From: Cystobasidium ongulense
Lineage: Eukaryota; Basidiomycota; Cystobasidiomycetes; Cystobasidiales; Cystobasidiaceae
Assembly: GCA_022835595.1 (NCBI GenBank)
Contig: BQUP01000001.1
Coordinates: forward strand, 1,984,001 to 2,048,000
DNA length: 64,000 nt
Direction: 5' to 3'
Numbering within the stretch: position 1 is the first letter of the stretch; the number at the start of each line of letters is the position of its first letter. The notes under the pieces were generated by a model. That model did not search any database, was not told where the DNA came from, and saw only the letters and a list, made by a program, of their open reading frames with translations. A program made the position numbers and the translations under genes. Positions 10,829 through 21,396 of the stretch are shown here, one piece after another.

Positions 10829-11750
10829 ATGCCTACTGAAAGTGAAGATGATCAAGACATCTCGACCGACCTGCTGTTCGAACGAGCTTTCGAAGCGTCC
10901 GCTCTCAATTACAAAGGTGTTCGCGTAGAAACTGCTAGTATGGGCGGGAAAGCCTTGACCCTACTCGCGAATGCGGTTTTCAATTCCGCATTTGTTCTCG
11001 GCGAATGGATCGACAGAGGTTTTCTAAATTTTGCAAGCGGGTGTAGCGGTAAGCGAGGTCATTCAGGCATGGCAAGCAAAGCTATAGCTGACTTGGAGAC
11101 TACTTCCAGTCCTGGAACTAGGAGCAGGTACTGGCTTTCCAACGCTACGACTTTTGCAAGAGCCGTCTATTTCTCTCGCACGTGCCGTTATCACGGACTA
11201 CCCCGCTGAAGAAATCATGCTTACATTGAAAAAGAATGCTCGCGAGAACGGAGCTATTCAAAAACCCAATGTCCATGTGTTTGGACTTGACTGGTACAAT
11301 GATGCGAATATCAAAGAAGTTTTAGCTTTGAACGATGGGCAGGAATATGATCTGATAATAGCGGCAGATCTCTTATGGTACACCGATGCCCATGCAGCCC
11401 TGGTAGACTGCATCTCAAAAACACTCCGCAAAACTTCTCCGGCGACACAACACAATACTGTCACTCCAAGAGCTCTTGTGCCAAGCGGAACTTATGCAAA
11501 GCGCGAGGACGTACGGTGTTTCCTGAAGCTAGCTGAGCAAGCGGGCCTCAAATGGCGAGAAATGGACCTTGATGCCCCTCTTCAAGATGGACAATGGCAG
11601 AAAGAACTCGAAAGTATACCAGAATATCAATGGCATGGAAGCCTCGACATTCATTGGGAAGACGAGGAAGGACGTCGGGAGATCTGCACGCCTGCCAACC
11701 TAGCCGGTCGGAAGAGGACTGTCTATGCATTCGAGTTACAATGGGTATAA
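10829..11750 (+). CDS. METTL21/EFM7-like protein lysine methyltransferase
   Basis: There are two exons, joined G|TC so that GCSVLELGAGTGFPTL, the SAM-binding motif I of class I methyltransferases, spans the junction. Motif post-I is ITDYP. The ADLLWYTDAHAALVDCISKTL block matches the (S/A)DLLWY..H motif IV/V region of the METTL21 and nicotinamide-N-methyltransferase-like family. A Trp-rich end (YQWHGSLDIHWEDEEGR...RTVYAFELQWV) closes the domain. Relatives methylate lysines or N-termini of elongation factors or chaperones in the cytosol. The exact substrate here cannot be told. The N-terminal about 70 residues are less conserved. Confidence 0.7.
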
Positions 11751-11781
11751 CTTATTACATAACACTTTAGACTATCATGAT

Positions 11782-13362
11782 CTACATCTCCGCGGTATCA
11801 AGGCTCTTCACCCATTTGCCCCGTCGCTCGCCTACATTCCAGTCTTTCCGCCCAGAAGAGCTGGACGCCTCATCAAAGTAAGGCCTGACTGCAAGATTCA
11901 GTACACCTTCGAAGAGCTCTTCGATGACATGGTGTCGCTCATCTCCCGTTTGCCGGAAGTCCGGACACGCGTTCACTTCGAGCAGATGGACTGGAATCTC
12001 TGTCGAGCCGGCCTCTGGTGCTGAGAGTAAGATGTCAATGCCCAATACCTCGAAAGCATTTGGTGTACTCTACAAATCCGGTTCAGAAGCAGGACAGCCA
12101 CAGTCAGCTAGAGGAATAGTCTTAAGATAGGCGGTGAAGCTTACAGAGAAATGATTTGGCATTCCAAGGCCAGCATGGAACGTCTCGCCTACGACTTCGC
12201 TTATGCGTTGTATAATCCGGTCGGTCTGCTCTGCAGATAGGCTATCTACCGCTTCGTGACTCTCAGGAGACAGGAAAGACTTGCCAGTCAAATCGGAGAG
12301 CAGGAAAACGCTATTTTTTGCCGTCTCATCGTCTTGTAAACAGGTATTTGTAAGATGTGCAGTCAAGTCTTGCATGCCATCTTCGTTGCTTTCCGATAAG
12401 CTCGAGAGTTGCTCAAAGTCCGTGGCGGCAAACAATGCAAGCATGTCCGTATAGATGTATACCCTGTTGCTTCCAAGTCAACCGAGATGTAAATTAGCTT
12501 GCATGTCAGAACTCACTCAAGTGAGCCGATTGCCAGTACGTAGACTCTTAAATGAAACTTTCTTCCGCGCCCGCTTGGCTCGGAGCTTTGCAAGCTTCTA
12601 GTATCAAACAACAACGGGCGGGACAGGTACTCCTGTGCGTTCTTCATCAGCTTGGGTGGCTTCTACCGTTATGTCTGTGGAGTACTCACTTGTATTACCC
12701 AATCTCGCATGGTGCTCAGGTTGACTTTGGTCGTATCCTCGTGCTTATCGGGTATTTCGTCGCTCTCGCTATCATCACTGTCTTCGTCTTCGAAACTCTC
12801 GAGAATGTCTTGCAGCGCTTCTTTCGAGTTGAAAATGCGTATGCCTTGCCCTTTATCGGCCATCGCAGGCTTCAATATCCACCATTTCTCTCCATTTTCA
12901 CTGTCGAGGGACTCGCTGACTTCGTATAATTCGTCATAGAACAGTTCATCCAGTTCATCGGCGTGTGCTATCTCGAAGGCGTATGTCTTTGGTATACACT
13001 CTCTGAGAATAGAATCTGGGTGCTTGGCAAGTCTATGCGCCACAGCAGTAGCAAGGTAGTTCTTCCGGATCAATGCCTGCAGAAGCTGTGCATTAGTCAA
13101 TGACTTGAGCGTGATCCTGAGTCCGTCTTCCTACCTTCCTCAGCATGTACGAGTTTACTAGCGTCTCTGGGTTCTCTGCAGCATCCCAGTCGATATCATC
13201 GTAGTCTGCATACTGGAGGTCGTACAGCACCTCTGCATCACGGCTTGTATCGACATCCCATTCCGGTAGAACCTTTTTAAAAGCTTTCACCAAAGCCTGC
13301 GTTGTGTAATCTTGTCCATCGGGATACAGTACAAGGGCATGATTTTGTTTCGCGGTGGCCAT
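11782..13362 (-). CDS. Tubulin-tyrosine-ligase-like (TTL domain) protein
   Basis: About five exons are inferred. The start MATAKQNHALVLYPDG is at 13362. TTL/ATP-grasp landmarks in order are KTYAFEIAHADEL, GEKWWILKPAMADKGQGIRIF (ATP-grasp KP..GKG strand), MRDWVIQEYLSRPLLFD, FHLRVYVLAIGSLDNRVYIYTD, then LTAHLTNTCLQ, and finally FEVLGIDILL...PVHLLEVNACPDFRQTGDE with the metal-binding LLEVN. This is the layout of the yeast Pby1 TTL half and of TTLL12-like proteins. No N-terminal SurE domain is seen. Canonical TTLs add amino acids to tubulin; for fungal members the substrate is not settled. An acidic DEDSDDSESDE insert lies between the second and third blocks. It is divergent from PCM1 with 244 bp between the starts. 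Confidence 0.75.
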
Positions 13363-13606
13363 TTTTCCAAGCTTGTGCCGAAGCGGCGGTCGCTCGAGCT
13401 GCAGGGTCGGTCGATGGGCCAGACAGACGCAGATGGTCACACTGCGTATGCATGCATGACAGCAGCACAACAGAGGTATGTGTAACGCAAAAAGCAAAGC
13501 AAATCCATTGCTTGCTGCTAACAGTGATCGAGGCGACGACCAGCAAGGTTCAGCTGACCTTTGGACCTGTCGCGCCTTTCTTTCGTACTTTTGGATATCC
13601 ACAAAC

Positions 13607-15566
13607 ATGTCTACACTCAACCAGAGCTACGTTGATGCTGTTAATGCAGCTTCGGCGTCTCATCCACGACCAGACGAGACCTTCGCGTATCAGTACGGCA
13701 CCGCCGGCTTCAGACTGAGGTGAGCAAACATGCCAGGAAAGGGCACATCATAGACAGTGTGAGGACCAACGAGCTTAATATCGTTCTTCTCATTCGCTCA
13801 CAGAGCCGACAAGCTGGACTCTGTTCTGTTTCGCGTCGGACTGCTAGCTGGCCTTCGAAGCAAAAAGCAGGATGGCAAAACGATAGGTGTCATGGTCACG
13901 GCCTCGCACAATCCAGAGCAGGTGAGTCGAGTATGGCATTATAGTCAGTCACGTCCGTGTTGCTGACGGACTGTCCGTCCCTGCTCGTCTGTTTGATCAT
14001 TTGTCGACATGTCACGTTCTTAGGACAACGGCGTCAAGCTTGTTGATCCGCGTGGGGAAATGCTCGAAGCAAGTTGGGAAAAAGCTGCAACCATGCTCGC
14101 AAACGCCGTCACGCCAGAAGCTCTAATCGACTCGCTGAATTCGCTCATCGCAAAATACAAGATCGATCTGACTGCTCCAAGCAAGGTTGTGTATGGCCAC
14201 GACACAAGGCCGTCATGCGCATCTCTGGTCAAAGCACTCGAAGACGGTCTGGCAATCTGGAAAGGGGAGACTGTACCGGCTGGACTGGTCACTACGCCTC
14301 AGCTACATTATCTAGTCAGAGCCTTCAATACGCAAGGTACGCCAGAGAGCTATGGCACACCGACAGAAGATGGCTATTACGACAAGCTAGCGAAAGCCTT
14401 CAAGACACTATCAAAGGGCAAAGCACCGTTATCGACCCTCACAGTCGACTGTGCTAATGGTGTAGGGGCTCCTAAACTCCGCAAGCTTCTCGAGCGTATA
14501 AACTCGGACGCGCTCGACATAAAGATCACGAAAGATGATAACTCAACACCTGGAGCTTTGAACAGCCAATGCGGTGCAGATTACGTCAAGAGCAATCAAA
14601 AGGCGCCTCCTGGTGTGCAATTGACATCGCAAGGACGGTATTGCTCGTTAGACGGCGACGCCGACCGGATAGTCTTCTACTATGCTGGACCCGATGGTCA
14701 TTTCAGACTATTAGACGGCGACAAGATTTCAGGCCTCGCTGCCATGTTCCTGATGGATCTTGTCAAGCATGCAGGCCTCGAGTTGGAAGTCGGTGTAGTG
14801 CAGACTGCGTACGCGAATGGCAGCTCGACTACTTACCTAGAGCATACCTTGGTAAGCCACATCCATTTCTGTAGGCTTTCACTTTGGACTGACATATCTT
14901 ATCGAGCAGAAGGTGCCCGTAGCTTGCGTACCAACCGGTGTGAAACATCTGCACCATGCCGCTGAACGCTATGATATCGGTGTATACTTCGAAGCAAATG
15001 GACACGGTACCGTCCTCTTCTCTCCCGAAGCTTATCAACAAATAGCCACTGCGACACCTTCGACACCAAATCAGCAAAATGCGCTTGCCAATTTGGCGGC
15101 ATTGTACGAGCTCATCAATCAGACTGTTGGAGACGCGCTATCCGATATGCTGTTTGTGGAAACGATCCTACTTCAGAAACAATGGGGATATGCCGAATGG
15201 GATGCAGCATATACCGACCTGCCAAACAGACTGGTCAAGGTACTCGTGCAAGACAGAAATGTCTTCACAACAGAAGATGCGGAACGGACCCTCGTAACTC
15301 CTCAAGGACTACAGGCCCAGATAGATTCGACAGTCGCAAAATACAAGAAAGGTCGAAGTTTCGTAAGACCAAGCGGTACTGAGGACTGTGTAAGAGTGTA
15401 TGCAGAAGCAGCAAGTAAAGCGGAAGCAGATGGTAAGTCTCAACTGTCAAGTTGTCTGTGTGCAGGTGCTGATTGTATATATTGCCTCGTAGAATTGGCG
15501 TTCAAAGTTGCAGCCCTTGTCTTCGACGTAGCGGGACTCGGTCCGCGACCTCCTGAGTTCGTCTGA
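13607..15566 (+). CDS. PCM1: Phosphoacetylglucosamine mutase
   Basis: Five exons are inferred. All four alpha-D-phosphohexomutase motifs are visible. TASHNP carries the phosphoserine. DGDADR binds the metal, with LDGDKI next to it. FEANGHGT is the sugar-recognition loop. [15 protein letters not shown] is the phosphate-binding loop of domain 4. The FEANGHG form, rather than GEMSGH, identifies the GlcNAc-6-phosphate enzymes (Agm1/Pcm1). It converts GlcNAc-6-P to GlcNAc-1-P in the cytosol, the step before UDP-GlcNAc. This feeds chitin, GPI anchors and N-glycans, so it is functionally upstream of the chitin-acting enzymes at 16.1-20.2 kb. Start [12 protein letters not shown] and end GPRPPEFV give the usual family length. 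Confidence 0.92.
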
Positions 15567-16134
15567 GCGGACTCCACGATACGCAAAAATACATCCAAGA
15601 CATACTGTAGATGACGCCATACATGGCAGACGATAGGTGCCATTCCGTCCAGGGCAGGAAATGCAATGCGTTTGCCTAAACTACTCGTGGATATGCGGAA
15701 GCGGCCAATGCTGAAACGCTAACTATACAGCGTGGACCGACTGTTCTTCATCAGCTCAGTGGGGTGTGTAACGGAATAAAGACAGCTAATAGGGGTATAT
15801 TGCGGTATCCGAGGAGGCGAAGCCCGTAGCGTGAGGACCATCCTGTCTTTGCACGCGGAAGACCTTTGCGTTATGGGAGGCTCTATTGATCATAGGGACC
15901 TTTCAAGCGGCTAATACCCGAGCGTCAACGGGCCTTCAACTGCGGCAGGCAGACTTCCAGATATTTTGGCCAGCGTCAGTCTCCCTTTGTCGTGTCACGA
16001 CCTGTCTCGGGGCGAGTCTCGCCTCCACAGCTCTGCCTACATCCAAGCAACTGGAATGAACCTATGAGCACGCTCTATAAGCTTCTTTCTAAACAAGCGG
16101 TGATCTTCTTCTCTAGTGCCAATCGGTGAGCGAT
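15567..16134. other. Intergenic before the first Crh gene
   Basis: There is no coding frame of note, and no repeat or RNA gene. It is presumed to hold the promoter of the first GH16 gene. Confidence 0.4.
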
Positions 16135-17635
16135 ATGCAGCGTCGAATGGTCTTCTTGATTTTCGGCGCAAGTCTGGCGGCGATGGCGTTGGCCAGTAGA
16201 GCAGATGGAAGATGTGGCTTTAATGATCCCTGCCTGGAAGATCATGCAGATTGCTGGTAAGTGTTGTATGACGCGTGAAATCGACGTGCATCGAACTGAC
16301 ATGCATTCACGCACTTTGAAGCAAGTAAGTGAGTGAAGATACTAGAGCTGTCGGGAGTTGTGCTGAAGCGCATGTTTACTGAAGTGAGTACGGGTATTGT
16401 GGGAAGTAAGTAATCCCTCAATCGGATTGTAAGTGCATTGCTGAAAATCCTGTATTGTTTCAGGGGCACGCAGTTTGGGTAAGGGTATCAACGGGAACAC
16501 ATGGCAAAGATGGTCTGATAATAGATATCTTACAGTGGACAAGGCTGTCACCCACGCTTTTCTCTTTACCCTGAATCCTGCATGCCAATTCCGGTGTGCC
16601 AGAGCAAAACCGTAAGGCGACATGCACCGCTTGTCTGAGCTAGCGGCTGAGCTCATAACTATTACACCCTTTCGACAGGTCACATTTGGAACCAACGGAA
16701 ATGTCACGTTAATCAAGGAAGAGGATTATATAGTTCTGGGTTCAGGCAATGTCGATTTTGTAATCAATGTGGGAGAGGTCGAGAATACTCCAGATGGCGC
16801 AGTTCTTACTTTGAAAAAGGGCAAACCCGGTACGAAGATCACAAGCGTGTGCGCTCTGCATCGTGGAAAGGTCACCTTTGAGATCCAAACCGCTTGGTCT
16901 GTCGGTGTCATTACGTCTGCTGTGCTCATGGGTGATGTGGGCGAAGAAGTCGATTTGGAGTTCCTCGGCGGTCATTTGACATCTGTACAGAGTAACCTTT
17001 TCCAGTGAGTGCACTCACTTGTCATTCACCGCATTCACAAACGACTGAAGAAAACCTTCCCTTCCTGTCTTCTAGTCATGGTGAAGGTTCCAACGATACG
17101 CACGGATTCTTGTCTGATACTTCGACGAGCTTTGCAAAGTGTACAGTGTCCTCCCATACTGTCTACCGTACGAAAATCCCCCCTGATTGAGGTTGAAACA
17201 AATTTAAAACTACAGACTCTCTGGATTGGAGCCAAGATAAGATCACATGGGGTTATAACAAGGACGGCCAGGAGCACCGGTTGCGTACGGTAGCATCTAA
17301 AGATTTCCATTTACCTCAACTGCCTATGTATCCTCAATTGGCTATCTGGCCGGGTGGAGATTCAAGGTTTCAACGATGGGCAGGTATGCGTATCACTCAG
17401 TGAAATTGCTGGCAGTACTGTACTTACGTCCTTTTTTCTTTTTTCTTTGTTTTGCGATGCCGCAGGCGGCGCGATTGACTGGAATGACGCGCGGTTCAAG
17501 ACGTCAGGCGAAGAATTTCGCTTCATCGTCAAGAGTGTGACTGTCGAATGCTACGATGCTTATCCAAGCGGCTATGCTTTCAAGTATAAGCTGGATGTAA
17601 CCGCTGAAAATTATATAGGCCTACAACAATATTGA
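16135..17635 (+). CDS. Crh-type GH16 chitin transglycosylase, paralog A (short form)
   Basis: Nine exons sum to 322 codons: 122, 3, 21, 15, 76, 326, 65, 168 and 170 nt. The start MQRRMVFLIFGASLAAMALA is a signal peptide. A hevein-like chitin-binding module follows: CGFNDPC...DCCNEYGYCGKGTQF, then GGQGC...SCMPIPVCQSKT. The GH16 domain has LQTAWS-like and GEEVDLEFLGG (the ExDxE catalytic motif), then LDWSQDKITWGYN, LAIWPGGDS and GAIDWN. Crh enzymes cut chitin and link it to beta-glucan in the fungal wall. Differences from paralog B: the YC of the chitin-binding module is FG, so one cysteine is missing. Four residues are absent before RWAG. The protein also stops just after the catalytic domain, with no Ser/Thr tail. 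Confidence 0.8.
16322..16324 (+). other. 3-nt microexon (CAA) of Crh paralog A
   Basis: CAA sits between GAAG and GTAAGT at the same coding position as the CAG in paralog B. Inclusion gives CCNEYGYCG; skipping gives CCEYGYCG, one residue short of hevein spacing. Confidence 0.6.
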
Positions 17636-18309
17636 CTACGCTTAGAAAGGCATGGAAGTCCTATCTAGAATCGTTCTCGGCTACACACCAGCTAGCGTGG
17701 ACGGAACCCTTATATTACTTCACGAAGAGCACTGATACGGTACCACACTCAGAGAGTAACCTTCCGCAAGGGACATCCGGCCTCTAGTGATCCTCCGCGT
17801 GTATGATGCTTATTCGCCTCTACCCCGCTCCGTTGTTTCCAATAGTGTCGGGTTGTTTCTAGGACCCACTCACCCCGCCTAGCTTTTAATGTCGAACCTG
17901 TCACAAGTATCGAGCCTATTTATTCGCATTTCTCTTGTCCAGCTTTACATCCATTGGCTGAATTAGAGAAGAAATCCGTCAACACCCGGCTAGTGCGAGG
18001 ATGAGGCTGCTCTCTCTCTGTGTTCCTAGGCTGGCTTGTGATATGTTGGATGATTTCCCAGCATCGAAAAAGATGCTCAGCTGTGGCTAGGCCGGCATCA
18101 CACGGCTTCGTGCCCCTGTCGATGGCCGACTTCCAGTTATTGTGCTGATCATCGCTTTCCCTTTGTGACATTTAGAAGGACCACCTATCTCGGCCTCTCT
18201 GCTTGATAACATGGTCTCCATCTTTTCCACTGAGTCGGTATTCAGATACTCTCCTACCTTCTGTTCTACAGCTGGTGATATGGGCTCTAGTCTATAGCGT
18301 ACGGGCAAC
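17636..18309. other. Spacer between the two tandem Crh genes
   Basis: There is no coding signal. The short CCCTTTGT string occurs upstream of both Crh genes, but I see no long shared promoter block. Confidence 0.4.
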
Positions 18310-20195
18310 ATGAAGAGTCTGGTCTGGTTGGCTCTCGGGACAGGCCTGACGGCGCTAGTGTCGGCTGGCAACTCTACAGACGGTAGCTGTGGTCCGCAGA
18401 ATGGGTGGGGGGTATGCACGAAGAATAGCCATTGCTGGTAAGCATGCACTCTCGCTTCAGAGACTAACGCTTCATACTGATTTGTCTTCGCGCATTTCAC
18501 AGCAGGTGAGCGAGCCTAAGCTAATCGAAATGTAGCAGTGTATTAATCTATACCACTTTACCAAGTCGATACGGATTCTGTGGAAAGTAAGCTTAATAGC
18601 AGTCTGTGCAGATATACTACGCACTGAGCTAAACGCGATTTTTGCTTTCAGTGGCGGAGAATACTGGTAGGTCCTCATCATAGGCCCAACCGTTCAACTG
18701 CGCTACTTACGGAAATTACACAGTGCGCAAGGCTGCAATCCACTTTATTCGTATGACGTCACATCTTGCTACCCACTTCCCGTATGCCAAAGCAAAACAG
18801 TAAGGGGGTCATCTGGAGTTGCTTTGTTGTGTCGACGCCAGCTAATCTCCTCCGATTACTGGGAATACAGTACACATTCGGAACGAAGGGAAATGCTCGC
18901 CTAGCCAAGAAAGAGAATTACAAGAAAGTAGATCCATTTGATATCGATTTCATAATTGATACCGGAGAGCTTGAGAATACTCCCGATGGCGTGATCTTAA
19001 CTCTAAGAAAGGATAAAGTCGGCGCTAAGATCACAAGTACTCGAGCTCTACATTATGGAAAGATCACATTTGAACTACAAACTGCTTGGTCTGGCGGGGT
19101 GGTTACTGCTGCTGTACTCATGGGCGATACGAGCGAAGAAGTCGATTTGGAATTCACTGGTAATGCATTGAAGACTGTCCAAAGCAACATATTCTAGTGA
19201 GCTTATCCTATGAATACAGACGAGACGTCTCACTGATCAACCCTTTCCTCCTTCTGTTTCAGCGACTACAAGCCTTCTGGCGGCTCACACGCTCTAGATG
19301 GCGACTCTTCAAGAAGCTTTGCAAATTGTACGGTATTAATCCCTACTGAGCAGATGATGGGAGGCCTGGCTGATTAACAAGATGATTTACAGACTCTCTA
19401 GATTGGACGCAAGATAAGGTTGCATGGGGTTACAGCAAGAATAGCCAAGAGCGTATCCTACGCACCGTGACACCTAAACAGAAGCATATACCTGAATTGC
19501 CAATGTATGCTCAATTGAGTATCTGGCCTGGCGGAGCTTCAAAGGCACCTGGAACCCGAGGATGGGCAGGTAAGCTTCCTAGTCACCGAGTCCACTGATA
19601 GCATGCTCCTTCACTTATGTCTTCCTTTATCTTCCTTTACAACCCTACAGGCGGCGTGATAGACTGGAATGGCCCTCGGTTCAAGCAATCAGGGGAAGAA
19701 TTCCGCTTGATTGTCAAGCGTGTCACTATTGAATGCTACGATGATTATGCTAGCAATCAAGCATACAAATACATCCGAAACAAGAGTACAAAGAACAAGT
19801 TGAGCTTTGATGTTGTCAAATTGAAAGGATATGGAGTTTCGGAGAAAGCTATTCCTGCTCTAAGACTCCAAGCAAATTCAATGCAGGTTTCAGAAGCAGC
19901 ATTGAATGAACAAGGGACAGCAGTGAAGAAACAAGCATCAGCAGCACAGCAAGAAGCGCCGGCACAAGCGGGAGGCGCCACAATGAAACTTCCAACCGGA
20001 ACCGCACCAGTTCTGAAAGCAAGGCAGACTGCTGAGAAGGAAGGAAATACCAATGACAAACGGAGCGAAAGAGAAACTGAGTCCTCCTGGACAACTACTT
20101 GGACTGGTAGCTGGATGCAAGCTGCATCTTCGTGGACCAGCAGTGGCTCCAGCACGCAATCTTCCTGGACGACCTCCTGGACTGAAGAGGGCTAA
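18310..20195 (+). CDS. Crh-type GH16 chitin transglycosylase, paralog B (long form)
   Basis: It has the same exon pattern as paralog A (128, 3, 21, 15, 76 nt, then the GH16 exons). Signal peptide: MKSLVWLALGTGLTALVSA. The chitin-binding module is complete: CTKNSHCCSRYGFCGNGGEYC, AQGC...SCYPLPVCQSKT, with hevein spacing. The GH16 core has FGTKGNARL, ALHYGKITFELQTAWSGG, SEEVDLEFTGN (ExDxE), YSLDWTQDKVAWGYS, LSIWPGGAS and GVIDWNGPRF. A tail of about 150 residues is Ala/Gln/Ser-rich and closes with Trp-Thr repeats (SSWTTTWTGSW, QSSWTTSWTEEG). I see no hydrophobic end for a GPI anchor, unusual for Crh proteins. It is expected in the cell wall, joining chitin to glucan. Confidence 0.83.
18503..18505 (+). 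other. 3-nt microexon (CAG) of Crh paralog B
   Basis: CAG sits between an AG acceptor (TTTCACAG) and a GTGAGC donor. With it the codons read TG-C AG-T, giving Cys-Ser and the hevein signature CCSRYGFCG. Without it TG-T still gives Cys, but the Ser is lost. Paralog A has the same arrangement at 16322-16324 with CAA flanked by GAAG and GTAAGT. Confidence 0.65.
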
Positions 20196-21396
20196 TTGAA
20201 TTACGAACTATGCCCGCTAACCCATAGTCACTATGCTCGAATCGTGGCCCAATCCCTCCCTTCTCTTCTATCCTCGTTCCTCTTTGCCCGTTTTATTCTG
20301 CTTCTCAAGTACCACACAAGCAGGCCTGCATATACCTGATTGCTAGACAGTCTTGCAGGTATCACCAGTCTTTTCTCACAGCTTCTTTCCCCACTGTTGT
20401 CATTGTACAGGCGTTCAGGCATCTGATTTACCGTTTTTTCTGTACATGGGGCGATTCCACTAGCTAGCTAGTGCCGCATTCTCTTTCCTTGGGACACGGA
20501 TGCTCAAGTTGAATATACATGATATTCAGTTTTGCAGGTCCTAGTGTTTGTGATAATGCCAGCGTGTTGTATGTCAATTTCCGAGTTATATTGATTATAC
20601 CCGGTTGCGACCAAGTGATCTCGACGAGGACGGAGCTGGCTGCTTCTTTGAATCTCGCCAAGCGGCGACATCAACACGTAGACGAGACGAGTCTCAATAG
20701 CATACAGATTCACACTGCAGCTTGCATCCATCCACCCTCCGCTTGGCCTCCCGACTGACAAGCTGATGCCGGCGCACGCACAGGCCGTCCGCATTTCCAT
20801 CCATCACTCCCATCCATGCCCATCCATCCATCCATGCCATCCGCTATTGAATGCACGAGGCTGCTGCTTGGAAACAAAAGACAGACGCGTGCAAGGCATA
20901 AGCTGGGCAAGGCCATGGTCGGAGTCACGTATTTCGACAAGTCAGTGCTTGGATGTGCTCGCTTTCCAGCTGCTGCAGCTCCTCCGCCGGCGACGCATTG
21001 AGCGAGTGTTGCTGGCGACTGAAAGCAGGCATAGGCTACACTGCGGTGAGCCCTCAATCCCATCGACATCAAGTAAACCACAGCTGACCCACTACAAACC
21101 TCTTCCACCACCACCACACCATCGCCAACATCTACCACCTGCTCCATCCACGCTGTCACGACACGACCCTCCGGCTTGGTCCCTCCTCACCTTTGGCGCC
21201 ATCCAGCAGTGTTGACTGACTTTCCACACGCGCGCACATCAAGACACACCTCGACACCTTCTTGCGTCTACTCTGCATCCATCCAGCTCGCATCCTGGAC
21301 TGCCTCGACTGTCTACTCCGACTTCCCATCAAGCGAGATATCGCCGCCACCACTGCTTCCACCCAGCTCCGAGCCTGTCCTTCGCAGTGAGACGGC
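20196..21396. other. Long 5' region of the HMG-box gene
   Basis: About 1.2 kb has no supported gene. Its second half is pyrimidine-rich (many TCC/ACC/CATC runs up to the ATG), typical of a promoter plus a long 5' UTR of a fungal regulator. It contains the CATC microsatellite described separately. Confidence 0.45.
20797..20842. repeat. CATC-type imperfect microsatellite
   Basis: Repeated CCAT/CATC units with small interruptions are visible by eye, upstream of the HMG-box gene. Another short run lies near 20727. Confidence 0.8.
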
